A DNA stretch of 64,000 bases from Sipunculus nudus (taxonomy: Eukaryota > Annelida > Sipuncula > Golfingiida > Sipunculidae). Where the stretch lies: positions 31,284,362 to 31,348,361 of the forward strand of contig CM049307.1 of NCBI GenBank assembly GCA_026874595.1. The letters are read 5' to 3'. A program made the position numbers and the translations under genes. The notes beneath the pieces are model-generated. The model was given only the letters and a program-made list of their open reading frames with translations, was not told the origin of the DNA and did no database searches. Of the stretch, positions 63,787 to 64,000 are shown piece by piece (within the stretch, counting starts at the first letter, position 1; every line of letters begins with the position of its first letter).

Positions 63787-64000
63787 TTGACCCCAATATT
63801 GGATCAAACTGAAAGAAAGATTTCTGGTTTTATGGAAACAGATATGCTGGCCTTTCTTGGAAACAGATATATTTTGTGGCATCTGTATATGTTGCCTTAT
63901 GCGATCATACACCCAACAAGGAGAGGACCTGAGCTACAACTGACTTTTAAAGCCTGTCCTGACATATTTTTCTTTTGGTCATAATGTGATCAGAGTATCA
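63787..64000 (+). repeat. Unit 25 (partial, cut by window end)
   Basis: First 214 bp of another unit, with TATGCGATC near 63,900 as a private change. The array continues beyond the window. Confidence 0.95.

Larger units (their letters stand above)
1..64000 (+). repeat. Macrosatellite array, unit about 2.64 kb, head-to-tail
   Basis: The anchor TTGACCCCAATATTGG recurs 25 times in one orientation, at 2222, 4864, 7509, 10157, 12803, 15449, 17416, 20063, 22709, 24676, 27323, 29969, 32616, 34583, 37224, 39872, 42515, 45156, 47804, 50443, 53089, 55730, 58376, 61142 and 63787. Spacings are 2,639-2,648 bp except three of 1,967 and one of 2,766. No foreign sequence interrupts the array and neither array edge is seen. 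Copies differ by scattered substitutions and homopolymer changes, by eye a few percent or less. The family name and genomic position (centromeric, subtelomeric, sex chromosome) cannot be told from sequence alone. I saw no telomere-type repeats and no CENP-B-box-like motif. Confidence 0.98.

Noticed and set aside
1..64000. Endogenous retrovirus or LINE origin of the unit
   Set aside because: I see no reverse transcriptase, integrase or gag-like reading frame, no terminal repeats and no poly(A) tail with target-site duplications. The purine tract alone is not enough.
1..64000. Centromeric satellite with CENP-B boxes
   Set aside because: I found no CENP-B-box-like motif and CpGs are scarce. The unit is far longer than usual centromeric monomers. 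Centromere location cannot be excluded but nothing here supports it.

Overview
The whole 64 kb window is one uninterrupted head-to-tail array of a long tandem repeat (a macrosatellite) with a unit of about 2.64 kb. Using a fixed anchor (TTGACCCCAATATTGG) as unit start, I count 24 complete units plus a partial unit at each edge. Neither end of the array lies inside the window. Twenty full units are 2,639-2,648 bp, three are 1,967 bp and one is 2,766 bp. I find no protein-coding gene, tRNA, rRNA, CRISPR array or intact mobile element. Open frames are at most 118 codons. They lie on both strands over the same DNA and are opened and closed by single-base or homopolymer-length differences between copies.

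Organism: the DNA is AT-rich (about one third G+C by eye) and very poor in CpG. I count nine CpGs in the first 2,644 bp, where about 80 would be expected from composition. Many CpG sites are TpG or CpA in other copies. That points to a eukaryote with a methylated genome, most likely a vertebrate. I cannot name the species or match the repeat to a named family from memory.

Unit anatomy: each unit contains two diverged direct subrepeats (about 643 and 646 bp, roughly four-fifths identical by eye), then a segment of about 1.35 kb without an obvious internal copy. That segment holds a pyrimidine-tract/AG site resembling a 3' splice site and a GA-rich purine tract. An AATAAA hexamer lies just before subrepeat 1, and GTAAGT motifs lie near the end of each subrepeat.

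Layout: 1-15.4 kb holds full-length units that largely alternate between two sequence types, A and B. From 15.4 to 34.6 kb there are three short units (S), each carrying the same 120 bp duplication and the same net 800 bp deletion. Two adjacent blocks of 7,260 bp (S + full + full) differ at only nine positions I could find. A recombinant unit and a third S unit follow. From 34.6 to 64 kb there is a second set of related subfamilies, including a two-unit block repeated at about 5.29 kb and one unit (58,376-61,141) with the 120 bp duplication but no deletion. Together these give a readable history: duplication, then deletion with a templated filler, then block amplification and unequal exchange.

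No gene system is visible. The value of the window is its repeat architecture and the mutation history written in it.
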